DNA of 9,586 nucleotides, taken from contig JAQVYO010000056.1 of assembly GCA_028708585.1 (NCBI GenBank), positions 1 to 9,586 on the forward strand, given 5' to 3'. The translations under genes and the position numbers were made by a program. This document shows positions 1 to 7,527 of the stretch, in pieces. This stretch comes from Oscillospiraceae bacterium (GTDB lineage: Bacteria; Bacillota; Clostridia; Oscillospirales; Oscillospiraceae). The first letter of the stretch is position 1, and every line of letters starts with the position of its first letter. The notes under the pieces were generated by a model. That model was not told where the DNA came from, searched no databases, and was given only the letters and a program-made list of their open reading frames with translations.

Positions 1-1092
1 ACCATCAAAAATGAACTGGATTTTACCAAAGAGGGGGAGAACGCGGATATTTTCCGGAAAAATTTTCGTTATGATAAGGGAATTGCAGTGCCGCAGATCC
101 GATGGATCTATACTACAAAGCGGATTTTAACCATGGAATATATAGATGGGATCCCCATCAACGACAGCCATGCACTGGAGCAGGCGGGCATTGACAAACG
201 AATGGTTGCCGAACGGCTTGCCATTTCCATCTGCAACCAGATTTTAAGAGACGGCTTTTTTCATGCGGATCCGCACCCGGGAAATATACAAGTTCTGCCC
301 GACGGCACCATCGTCTTTTTGGATTTGGGCATGGTTGGCCGCCTCAGTGCAAAACGCAAGAAAATGCTGTCCAACTTTTTTATCGGAGCCGCTTCCAAGG
401 ACAGCGCCTTGGTCGTCCGGTCCATGATGGACATGGACGCGGTTTCAGACCCCGGAAACCTGCGAAAATTTGAGCGAGAAGTGGATGAAATCATTGAAAA
501 ATATCTAACCATGCCCATGAACGAAATTAAGATCGATGCTCTTTTATATGAAATCTTTCAATTTGCATTTAAAAATCAAATCCGGATTCCTCAGGAATTT
601 GCGCTGCTGGCCAAATCGCTTGGTATCCTGCAAAGCCTGCTGGAGCGGCTGGCCCCGGATTTAAATGCGCTCTTCATCGCAAAACCCATTGCAAAAAAGC
701 TGCTTCGCCAATCGTTTTCGCCGGAGGAACTCAGCCGCGAAGCCAAAAAAAGCGCATGGAACTATGGAAGTCTGCTGAACCGCTTTCCTTCTTTTCTCCT
801 AAATTTGATGAACAGGCTGGAGGACAAAGACTATTCCATGGAAGTGAAATGGAAAGGATTCAGCGCTTTCCAACGGCGAATTGAGAAAATTTTCAACAGA
901 ATCTCTCTGAGCATGGTTCTGCTGGCCGTCAGCATCATCATTGCCGGCGTCATCATCGGCTCCGGCGCCAGCGCGAACACCGGCAGTGAAATGTACCAGC
1001 TGAATCTCCTTATCTTAAAGTCCGGGCTCCTATTGGCGTTGATCCTTTTACTGGTTCTCATCATTTCCATTTTCCGCTCCGGCCGGCGGTAA
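1..1092 (+). CDS. UbiB/AarF (ABC1) family atypical kinase, 5' end missing
   Basis: The reading frame is open from base 1, so the gene starts before the window; the GTG at 88 is internal. The first residues include ELDFTKEGENADIFRKNF, typical of the ABC1 region after the (unseen) KxGQ motif. Next come the hinge-like LTMEYIDG, the catalytic loop HADPHPGN (bases 262-285) and the metal-binding DLG (322-330), the family's form of DFG. Two hydrophobic helices, about bases 900-960 and 1006-1070, end the protein with a basic tail, so it is probably membrane-anchored. Family members are atypical protein-kinase-like ATPases; the best known support ubiquinone synthesis. In a probable anaerobe without ubiquinone the substrate is unknown, and a lipid or quinone-related role is only a guess. 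The visible part is 363 codons. A terminator follows, so it is the last gene of its transcript. Confidence 0.93.
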   Translation, partial: TIKNELDFTKEGENADIFRKNFRYDKGIAVPQIRWIYTTKRILTMEYIDGIPINDSHALEQAGIDKRMVAERLAISICNQILRDGFFHADPHPGNIQVLPDGTIVFLDLGMVGRLSAKRKKMLSNFFIGAASKDSALVVRSMMDMDAVSDPGNLRKFEREVDEIIEKYLTMPMNEIKIDALLYEIFQFAFKNQIRIPQEFALLAKSLGILQSLLERLAPDLNALFIAKPIAKKLLRQSFSPEELSREAKKSAWNYGSLLNRFPSFLLNLMNRLEDKDYSMEVKWKGFSAFQRRIEKIFNRISLSMVLLAVSIIIAGVIIGSGASANTGSEMYQLNLLILKSGLLLALILLLVLIISIFRSGRR

Positions 1093-1111
1093 ACTCTATC
1101 CATCGCCATAC

Positions 1112-1153
1112 CAAAAAGAGACTTTGTGCTTTCAAAGCCTTTTTGTGTTTTTT
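1112..1153 (+). terminator. Rho-independent terminator after the UbiB-family gene
   Basis: Arms CAAAAAG (1112-1118) and CTTTTTG (1139-1145) pair. An inner CTTTG/CAAAG stem (1122-1126 with 1133-1137) is separated from them by a small asymmetric bulge. The loop is six bases, and a T-rich run follows (1148-1153). The stem is AT-rich, so strength is uncertain, but it lies 20 bases after the stop codon and before the next promoter. Confidence 0.65.
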
Positions 1154-1214
1154 GAAATTCTAAAATTTCTAACCTATTTTTATTTTTAATTATATAATTT
1201 AAATAAAAAACCAT

Positions 1215-1249
1215 TTGACATTGACAAAAGATTCACTTGGTGGAATAAT
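1215..1249 (+). promoter_or_regulatory. Sigma-A type promoter of the moeA-like pair
   Basis: A perfect -35 box TTGACA (1221-1226) is followed, after exactly 17 bases, by AATAAT (1244-1249), five of six matches to the -10 consensus. A second TTGACA sits directly before the first (1215-1220), and the DNA upstream (about 1157-1210) is very AT-rich, like an UP element. The start of transcription would be near 1256, leaving only about 15 bases before the ATG at 1271, just enough for the GGAGG ribosome site at 1260-1264. No room remains for a riboswitch, so a Moco-sensing leader is excluded if this promoter is the one used. Confidence 0.75.
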
Positions 1250-1270
1250 GGCTAGTTATGGAGGTACGTT

Positions 1271-2476
1271 ATGTTTCAAGAAAAATTACCATCGAAGAGG
1301 AAAGTACTTTCTTCTCTGTTTGAAGCCTGGACTCCGCCCCTTGAAACCGAAATCATTGACCTGAAAGACGCTTACAAGCGTGTGCTTGCAAAAACTCAGT
1401 ATTCTGAAGTGACACTCCCCGTCGTTCGGGCATCCATGATGGACGGCGTTGCCGTTCGGAGCGCAAGTTTTTCCAATGGCATCCCGGATACGTCCGGCTG
1501 GCGCATCGGCGTCGATTTCGCGCGGGCCGATACCGGAGATGATTTTCCGGATGCCTTTGACAGCGTAATTCGGATTGAAGACGTCATCCTTGATGAAAAG
1601 AACCGACTGTCCATCGCCCCCAGTGTCGAAGTAAAACCGGGGTTGAATGTCCGCCCCCGCGGCAGCATGGTCTCCGAAGGAGAACTTTTGATGGAGGGAG
1701 GGCTGCCGATCCGAACCACCGACCTTGCGGCTCTCGCAATGGGAGGAAAGACTAAAATTCCCGTTTATAAAAAACCCAGAGTAGCCTTTATTCCAACTGG
1801 GAGCGAACTGGTTCCCATCGGTCAGAAACCGGAACGCGGCCAGAACATAGACAGCAACAGCCTGATGGTAAAACATATGTTGCTGGAATTGGGCGCAGAC
1901 CCTATCCTATACCCTATTGTCCGCGATTCCAAAGCGGAACTGCGAACCGCGCTGTACCAAGCGTTGGAACATGCGGATATCGTTTTAATCAACGGAGGAT
2001 CCTCTAAAGGCGGCGAGGACTATAACGCCGGAATGCTGAGCGAGGAAGGCCAAGTGCTCTGCCATTGGGCCGCCGCGGGACCGGGGCGGCCCATTTGCGT
2101 TTCCCTTGTTCAAGGAAAACCGGCCATTGTTGTGCCTGGACCGGCCATCAGCGCATATCACGTACTGGAATGGTTTGTAACACCCCTTGTATGCCGCTTC
2201 CTAAACTTGCCCCCCCGGCAAAATCCCCGTATTCGCGGCAGGCTGACCAAACCACTTCATGGCGCTCCCTTTGAATTTCTCACGCGGATGCATGTTTCCA
2301 TCGGGCAGGATGGGGACTATTTGATTACGCCGCTCAACTTTCACGGCGGCCAGCTTTTGGAATGCCTTGCTTCCAACGCCCAGCACTTATCCAAGGCAGG
2401 GGAAAGCGAACATCCGGAGGGTAGCCAACTAGAAGTGGAGCTTCTCCGGGGTACGGAATTTCTGCATAAAGGATGA
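1271..2476 (+). CDS. Divergent MoeA-like molybdopterin-binding protein (upstream paralog)
   Basis: A 401-residue protein with the MoeA domain order: N-terminal helices and linker, MDG motif (57-59), beta-rich insert, MoCF-binding core from about 168, and C-terminal beta domain from about 318. MoeA inserts molybdate into adenylylated molybdopterin in the cytoplasm. By eye against E. coli MoeA it keeps D59 (D58), T100 (T88), E188 (E179), D203 (D194), D228 (D219), D259 (D250), P298 (P289) and R350 (R339). It appears to have lost D142 (M133), K275 (W), K279 (G270), P301 (A292) and S371 (G360); the PGNP motif reads PGPA. The start has GGAGG six bases upstream. It is first in an operon with a second MoeA paralog. 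It is clearly of this family but probably not a standard Mo insertase on its own; a partner subunit, a tungsten or specialised-enzyme variant, or a sensor are alternatives. Confidence 0.85.
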   Translation: MFQEKLPSKRKVLSSLFEAWTPPLETEIIDLKDAYKRVLAKTQYSEVTLPVVRASMMDGVAVRSASFSNGIPDTSGWRIGVDFARADTGDDFPDAFDSVIRIEDVILDEKNRLSIAPSVEVKPGLNVRPRGSMVSEGELLMEGGLPIRTTDLAALAMGGKTKIPVYKKPRVAFIPTGSELVPIGQKPERGQNIDSNSLMVKHMLLELGADPILYPIVRDSKAELRTALYQALEHADIVLINGGSSKGGEDYNAGMLSEEGQVLCHWAAAGPGRPICVSLVQGKPAIVVPGPAISAYHVLEWFVTPLVCRFLNLPPRQNPRIRGRLTKPLHGAPFEFLTRMHVSIGQDGDYLITPLNFHGGQLLECLASNAQHLSKAGESEHPEGSQLEVELLRGTEFLHKG

Positions 2477-2482
2477 GAAACG

Positions 2483-3724
2483 ATGCATGGAAGAATCCAT
2501 CCCAATAAAAAAGAGCGTCTTTCCTTATGCGATGCGCAAAACATTTTATTTTCCTTGCCCATGCGCCGATGCATAGAGACCGTTGCTCTGGACCAGGCAA
2601 TGGGGCGCATTTTGGCCGAAACGGTCCATGCGCCGGAAGATGTCCCTCCCTTTCCCCGCGCCCCGCTGGATGGCTATGCTTTCCTGGCTTTCGACTCTGG
2701 ATCCGCCAGTGAAGAAAACCCGGTGACACTGAAGGTAATCGGCACAGTGGCGGCAGGAGACGGCAGAAACATCACGGTGCACAAGGGCGAAGCGGTACGG
2801 ATTATGACCGGCGCGCCCTTTCCGGAACAGGCCGACACGATGCTCCGGTTGGAAAACACGGAGTTTACCGAAACCGAAGTCAAAATTTTCGACCCTATGG
2901 AGCCGGGCATTAACCGGGTGCCGGCCGGCGACGACGTGCGAAAGGGCAACCTCATAGCCTCCGCAGGCATCCGGATTACCCCCCCTCTCGCGGGTCTTTT
3001 AGCCGCTGTCAACCATATCCGGATCAAGGTGTTTCAAAAACCGGTGGTCACCATCATCAGCACCGGAAATGAAATTGAACAGCCCGGCGCGAATTCCCTT
3101 CCTTATGGAAAAATCCGCAACAGCAGCTTTTACACGCTGGGCGGCTATGCATTGGAGGCCGGCGCAGATCTGCGGTTCGGCGGCGTCGTGCCGGATCAAA
3201 CCGAATCCATTGCCGCAGCCCTGGAAAAATCCCTAGAGGTGTCTGATCTCCTCATCACCACCGGGGGCGTCTCCGCAGGAGACTATGATATGGTACGCTC
3301 CGCAGCCGATGCAATCGGCGCAAAGCAATTGTTTTGGAAAGTCCGTTTTCGCCCGGGTGGAACCCTTCTGGCCGCCGAAAAAAACGGAAAACTGATTTTA
3401 GGGCTATCGGGTAATCCCGCATCCGCCGCATTGGGCATGCAGCTTTTGGGACTTCCCTTTCTCCGGAAACTTGCCGGCCTTGAGATTGTACTGCCCCGCC
3501 GCATCCAAGCAACTATGCTGCGTTCTTATGAAAAAGAAAGCCCTTACGGTCGGCTGATCCGCGGCCGCTTGGTCATTGTGGACGGAATAGCCTGCTTTGA
3601 CCCTCTTCCCTCCCAGGGAAACGGAGCGGTTACCTCTCTTTTAAACTGCGACTTGATCGCCGATATTCCGCGAAACACGGCCGCCATTGCGAAAGGAACC
3701 GTTGTAGAGGCTTATTGGCTGTAA
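2483..3724 (+). CDS. moeA: MoeA-type molybdopterin molybdenumtransferase (downstream paralog)
   Basis: A 413-residue protein, about the usual MoeA length, closer to the family norm than its neighbour. Visible motifs are PLDGYAF (D63), RIMTGAPFPE (T109), GDD (149-151), STGNE (E197), GGVSAGDYD (261-269), FWK (K286) and SGNP (309-312). Expected role: metal insertion into adenylylated molybdopterin, the last step of Mo/W cofactor synthesis. Odd points against E. coli MoeA: K279 is R290, P298 is S309, S371 is N380, and the usual DTN/DSN is RNSS (D203 to N213). The 6-base gap from the previous gene and an AAAGGA ribosome site (2468-2473) inside that gene's end indicate one transcript and likely translational coupling. 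A strong terminator follows 25 bases after the stop. The family assignment is firm; the enzymatic activity is likely but not certain because of the substitutions. Confidence 0.9.
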   Translation: MHGRIHPNKKERLSLCDAQNILFSLPMRRCIETVALDQAMGRILAETVHAPEDVPPFPRAPLDGYAFLAFDSGSASEENPVTLKVIGTVAAGDGRNITVHKGEAVRIMTGAPFPEQADTMLRLENTEFTETEVKIFDPMEPGINRVPAGDDVRKGNLIASAGIRITPPLAGLLAAVNHIRIKVFQKPVVTIISTGNEIEQPGANSLPYGKIRNSSFYTLGGYALEAGADLRFGGVVPDQTESIAAALEKSLEVSDLLITTGGVSAGDYDMVRSAADAIGAKQLFWKVRFRPGGTLLAAEKNGKLILGLSGNPASAALGMQLLGLPFLRKLAGLEIVLPRRIQATMLRSYEKESPYGRLIRGRLVIVDGIACFDPLPSQGNGAVTSLLNCDLIADIPRNTAAIAKGTVVEAYWL

Positions 3725-3749
3725 AAACCTCTGGAAAGCAAAAAACCTT

Positions 3750-3793
3750 AAAACCCGTGATACCGGTCGTTTTTTCCGGTTCACGGGTTTTTT
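3750..3793. terminator. Strong symmetric terminator between convergent operons
   Basis: AAAACCCGTGA (3750-3760) and ACCGG (3762-3766) pair with CCGGT (3776-3780) and TCACGGGTTTT (3781-3791). That gives a 16-pair stem with one bulged T and a 9-base loop. On the plus strand it ends in TTTTTT (3788-3793), right after the moeA pair. On the minus strand the A-tract becomes TTTT, with a further T-run from the A-rich bases near 3739-3745, so it can also stop the transglutaminase operon, whose stop codon is about 50 bases away. Confidence 0.9.
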
Positions 3794-3842
3794 CGCGGGA
3801 ATGATTATTGATAGGGCTTTTCTGCTTTTTTGGGGGCGTCTT

Positions 3843-6332
3843 TTAAATCAATTGATCCCAATATTTAAACCTCATTTTTTTCCATAAAGTCAAGTTTTCA
3901 TACGTTTGGACGGCCAAATTTTTTGCATAATCCCTGCAAATATTTACCTGCTCTTTGGAGATGCGGTGACGGCTGAACCGCGCTTTCTCCGCAAGCTCCG
4001 TAACGGTTTGATCCATTTGTGCACCGTATGGTTCCATTCTGAAACAATACGTATAAATGGAAAGCAAAGCAGCGTTGGAGTCGGAAATGGAAAACCGTTT
4101 TTCCCGCTGAATCAAAATAAATTTGCGCCTTAGCAGCAAAAACAGCATCAAAAAAAGGCACATCAAGAAAGGCAGACACACAAAAAACAAAACTGCCCTC
4201 GCCCCGCTGATTCCAAAAGCCGGCGCTTGGCTGGCTGCCGGGGAAGCGGAAACCGGCAGCTTATTTTCTGTTTCTTGGGGCGATGGGATGGATGGGGTTT
4301 GGGATGACTCCCAAGCGGCGGACAGATTTTGATTGCCGCTTTCCAAATTTTCAAAACCCGAGGTGACCTCCACAGGTTTCCATCCATACCCCGGATTGTA
4401 AATTTCCACCCATGCATGGGCATGGTCGTCTTTCACATTCGCCCAGCCGTCCGATGCGTTTTTATAATCATCTGACGTCACAATATACCCTTCCGCATAT
4501 CTGGCGGGAATCCCCATTGCCCGTAGCATCACCGTCGCCGCCGTGGCAAAATGCACGCAGTATCCTTTTTTATTTTGAAACAGAAAATAGGAGGTAAAAT
4601 CCCATCCTTCCGGAACGCTTCCGGGGGACAAAGTGTATGCATATTCCCTGCTTAAAAACTTCTGCACCGCGGAAACCATTTCATCCACCGATGGATAGTC
4701 CGTCAAAAGACCCTCTTTTTTCAGCAAAGACCTCACTTGCTTCCGCAGTCCCTGAGGCAGCGTGGTATACGGCTTATATAAAAACAGCCGGTATTCCTGC
4801 TCCGCTTCGATGAAATTCCGCTTCTCCCCGCTGAGCAAATCAAGGTCGTTTTTGGACAAAGTGCTCTTATAGTAGTCCTGAATATTATTCTGGCTAAGCA
4901 TGCGAAACTGGCTCTGTCTTTGAAGGTACGGTCTCAGACGGTCCTCCAGGGCAAAACTGGAAACGTGATTGGAAAACGGCATATCGGCCAGCAGGCTTAA
5001 AAAGACGTTTTCCGGAGTAAATCTGAAATTTTGATCGGTTTGCCGGTATGCAAACAGATTATATTTCGCAGTACCCGCCAAATAACTGGAGCAGATGGAC
5101 GCGTCATGCACAAAGCGGACTCCGGTGATGTTCTGCGGCGTTGTGGCCAGTGCATATGGCGCATAAATCCAACGGCGGCTGGCGGCAACGTTACGGACTT
5201 TGAGCTCAAATTGGCTCACTGTTCCATTTTTCGCGGAAAATAACCCAAGATAGGATTCTAGCATATTCTGCACGTTCCTGTCTCCTAGCTTGGATTCTAT
5301 TTCCTTATATTGTGCATCGGGAAGCGGCCGCCAACCGGAATTGTCGTAAACGCTCCCGGTAAATCCCTTTAAATAAACCGGTTTGGCATCAGAAGTCCAA
5401 ACGCGAAGCATGGTCTTTCCATACAAATGAATAGATCCCACATGCTTTAAATTCACCTGACCGGAAAATCCGTTCACCACGCTGCCCATCTGAAACAGGG
5501 CGTCCACATCTGCCAGCCGGCTCATGATTTCATTCCGAACAGTTTCCGCCTGGGCAGGCGGCTGATACTGCTTTGCCGGAACAAATAGATAGAGCAGGGC
5601 AAAACAGGCGGCAACAACAGGAAGCATGCCAAGGCCCATTTGAGAGACGATGCCTTCCGCCTGGAGCTTGGGCCGTTTTTGAGAAAATTTCCTTTTTCGG
5701 TTCACTGGGCCAAGAAAGATCAATACCGCGAGGCCGGTTCCCAGAGCGAAAGCCGCGGGAATTGAGAAAGTTACATGAAACGTCAAGGCAGCCAGCAAAA
5801 ACGGCGCGGTCCAAAGCGCCGCAAGAAAAACGCTTTTCTTATAAACCGCATGACAAACCAGCCCTGTAACCGGCAAAAAAACAGTCAGCAGAAACACCGT
5901 GCAAAGCGGCGCATATTGCCCGGCGTCGGCGGAAACAGCATAGCTCGGAAACCGGAAACCAGATTGCGCCGACCAGACGGAAAAAATCTGATTTGCCGTG
6001 AGGAAAAACCCCTCCGCAAGCGTGTCGCGGATATAGAGGAGAAACCCAAAATAGGAAAGCGCCACAGCTGCGAGGATCAAATATCCTGCCCGTTCGAGCC
6101 GTGCCGAAACAAGAAAAAGCGTGGTCATGAAGCACAAAAACAATTGGATGGCAAAAGGATACACCGGAATGGAAAATGCCGAAATGACAGACCAGGCGGC
6201 TCCGGAAAGACAAAGGAGCGCCACCGCAGCGTGAAACGCAAAATCCGCCGCCGCAGAAAACGCTTTTGTCAAAAGCCGCGGCGGCTCTATTAAAATTCCA
6301 GGACAATGCTGTTCTGCCGGCTTGTTGTGCAT
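3843..6332 (-). CDS. Membrane-anchored transglutaminase-like protein (TgpA type)
   Basis: An 829-residue protein. About seven hydrophobic helices occupy residues 32-253 (near 32-55, 57-79, 82-101, 140-164, 168-189, 191-210, 232-253). A long extracytoplasmic part follows, then a Ser/Pro-rich linker (about 667-706), a last helix (711-736) and a helical cytoplasmic tail resembling DUF4129. The transglutaminase core is about 545-665: catalytic Cys592 in KGYCVHFA, His639 in HAHAWVE, and WKPVEVT, where the third triad residue is Glu655 instead of the usual Asp. Residues 254-540 match no domain I can name. The family has the cysteine-protease/transglutaminase fold; substrates are mostly unknown. The start has AGAGGT five bases upstream, overlapping the stop of the DUF58 gene, so translation is probably coupled. 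It is the last gene of the moxR-DUF58 operon and ends at a shared terminator. Domain assignment is firm; the reaction is not known. Confidence 0.92.
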   Translation of the reverse strand: MHNKPAEQHCPGILIEPPRLLTKAFSAAADFAFHAAVALLCLSGAAWSVISAFSIPVYPFAIQLFLCFMTTLFLVSARLERAGYLILAAVALSYFGFLLYIRDTLAEGFFLTANQIFSVWSAQSGFRFPSYAVSADAGQYAPLCTVFLLTVFLPVTGLVCHAVYKKSVFLAALWTAPFLLAALTFHVTFSIPAAFALGTGLAVLIFLGPVNRKRKFSQKRPKLQAEGIVSQMGLGMLPVVAACFALLYLFVPAKQYQPPAQAETVRNEIMSRLADVDALFQMGSVVNGFSGQVNLKHVGSIHLYGKTMLRVWTSDAKPVYLKGFTGSVYDNSGWRPLPDAQYKEIESKLGDRNVQNMLESYLGLFSAKNGTVSQFELKVRNVAASRRWIYAPYALATTPQNITGVRFVHDASICSSYLAGTAKYNLFAYRQTDQNFRFTPENVFLSLLADMPFSNHVSSFALEDRLRPYLQRQSQFRMLSQNNIQDYYKSTLSKNDLDLLSGEKRNFIEAEQEYRLFLYKPYTTLPQGLRKQVRSLLKKEGLLTDYPSVDEMVSAVQKFLSREYAYTLSPGSVPEGWDFTSYFLFQNKKGYCVHFATAATVMLRAMGIPARYAEGYIVTSDDYKNASDGWANVKDDHAHAWVEIYNPGYGWKPVEVTSGFENLESGNQNLSAAWESSQTPSIPSPQETENKLPVSASPAASQAPAFGISGARAVLFFVCLPFLMCLFLMLFLLLRRKFILIQREKRFSISDSNAALLSIYTYCFRMEPYGAQMDQTVTELAEKARFSRHRISKEQVNICRDYAKNLAVQTYENLTLWKKMRFKYWDQLI

Positions 6333-6341
6333 GGTTTACCT

Positions 6342-7523
6342 CTATTTCAAAAATTCAAGTGCGGACAAGCTTTCCGCCGCCGTGCCCGGAACGATTTCCA
6401 AAATCTGAATGCCCTGAGATGCAATCTGATCTTTTCGCTGCCGCTCCGGCGCGCTCATCCGTCCGCAGTGCAGCACAGTTATTGCCTCGCCGACGCCGCG
6501 GCAAAATTGAACCAAGTCCTCGGTTAGACATCCTGTAATATAAAGCATATATGGCCCCTCCGGAGAAGGCGCGCCTTTTTCGCTTCCGGTCAAAGCATAC
6601 GGCTTATCCCTATACCGGCCGGCGGAAAGGATAGAACAAATCGCTTCCATCAGGCTTTCTTGGGACAGGACCAGTTTTTCTTGCAGCCGGCCAGCCCTGG
6701 CATCATACCATTTTACCCGGTGGCGGACCTGCCGGTCAAGAAGGGTACCGGAAAGGACGGCTATCGATTCGACCGCCGTATCCAGCGCCAATGCATCCTG
6801 CGCCAGCAGCTCTAAAATCAGCAAAACGGGCGCTTCTTCCGGAAAACCAAATTCCTTTGTGATCAGCTGGTCCCATTTCATACTGAGCTTCCAATGGATA
6901 CTGCGCAGCCTGTCCGTTTCGCGAAAAGGACGGACGTCAAAGACTTCCCCGCTATCGTTTCCCGATTTTTGATTGGAAAACGCTTCGCCGGACCGGCCGG
7001 GACGCACCTTCTCGTCTCCTTCCAGGGCAAACAGCGGCCTTTTGGGCAACACAAAAACAAAAATGCTTGGCCCCGGTTGTTTTCGTCTGGTAAAAATGCC
7101 AAGCATATCATAGTATCTCATAAAGGGAATCTCAACCGTTATTTTTCCGCAAAATCGGGAGTGAAAACGAAATTGCACTGTCTCTTCCGTTTGGAACCCC
7201 ACGGGAATAAAAAGAGTCTCCTTCCTTTCTTCCCCGACGAGCACATTTTCAATATTCAAATGCAGCTCCGCCATAGAGATTGGGAAAAGCCTTGCCCCCC
7301 GCAGATGGACATTCAAAACAATCGTCTCCTCTTTTGAAACGACCGTGTGCGCAGTGGCCTTTACCTCAATTTTCCTTATGGCAGCCCAAAAAAACGCCAA
7401 GGAAACGGCAGGAAAAACAAAAACCGCCGCAAGAATGACAAAAGAGAGATACCCGGAATCAAACAAAGCATAGAGCGCCGAGGCGCAAACGATCAGAAAC
7501 CAGGACAACCGGTAATGGAACAA
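6342..7523 (-). CDS. DUF58 domain protein, MoxR partner
   Basis: A 393-residue protein with two N-terminal hydrophobic helices (about 9-21 and 25-49), a beta-rich segment (50-150) and the DUF58 signature at 192-225, including VRPFRETDRLRSIHWK; the common GD of this motif is TD here. The following part (about 229 onward) resembles a von Willebrand A fold, but I do not see a clear DxSxS metal site. DUF58 proteins occur next to MoxR ATPases and are thought to be their membrane-linked partners; the molecular role is unproven. The start is TTG at 7523, chosen because AAGGAG (7531-7536) lies seven bases upstream and no better start is nearby. The ribosome site sits in the last codons of moxR, only 4 bases separate the genes, and the next gene begins 9 bases after this stop, so all three should be co-translated. 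Confidence 0.92.
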   Translation of the reverse strand: MFHYRLSWFLIVCASALYALFDSGYLSFVILAAVFVFPAVSLAFFWAAIRKIEVKATAHTVVSKEETIVLNVHLRGARLFPISMAELHLNIENVLVGEERKETLFIPVGFQTEETVQFRFHSRFCGKITVEIPFMRYYDMLGIFTRRKQPGPSIFVFVLPKRPLFALEGDEKVRPGRSGEAFSNQKSGNDSGEVFDVRPFRETDRLRSIHWKLSMKWDQLITKEFGFPEEAPVLLILELLAQDALALDTAVESIAVLSGTLLDRQVRHRVKWYDARAGRLQEKLVLSQESLMEAICSILSAGRYRDKPYALTGSEKGAPSPEGPYMLYITGCLTEDLVQFCRGVGEAITVLHCGRMSAPERQRKDQIASQGIQILEIVPGTAAESLSALEFLK

Positions 7524-7527
7524 AAAA

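Noticed and set aside
88..90. GTG as the true start of the UbiB-family gene
   Set aside because: The frame is open upstream to base 1 and encodes conserved ABC1 residues (ELDFTKEG), so the GTG is an internal valine codon.
1093..1270. Molybdenum cofactor riboswitch before the moeA pair
   Set aside because: The space is AT-rich with only a terminator hairpin, and the predicted transcript begins about 15 bases before the gene.
1286..1876. Minus-strand open frame opposite the first moeA-like gene (196 codons)
   Set aside because: Antisense to a recognisable gene, with no family resemblance and no promoter; a shadow.
5775..6293. Plus-strand open frame opposite the transglutaminase gene (172 codons)
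   Set aside because: The product is almost all Arg, Lys and Gln, the mirror of codons for the hydrophobic helices on the other strand; it is a shadow.
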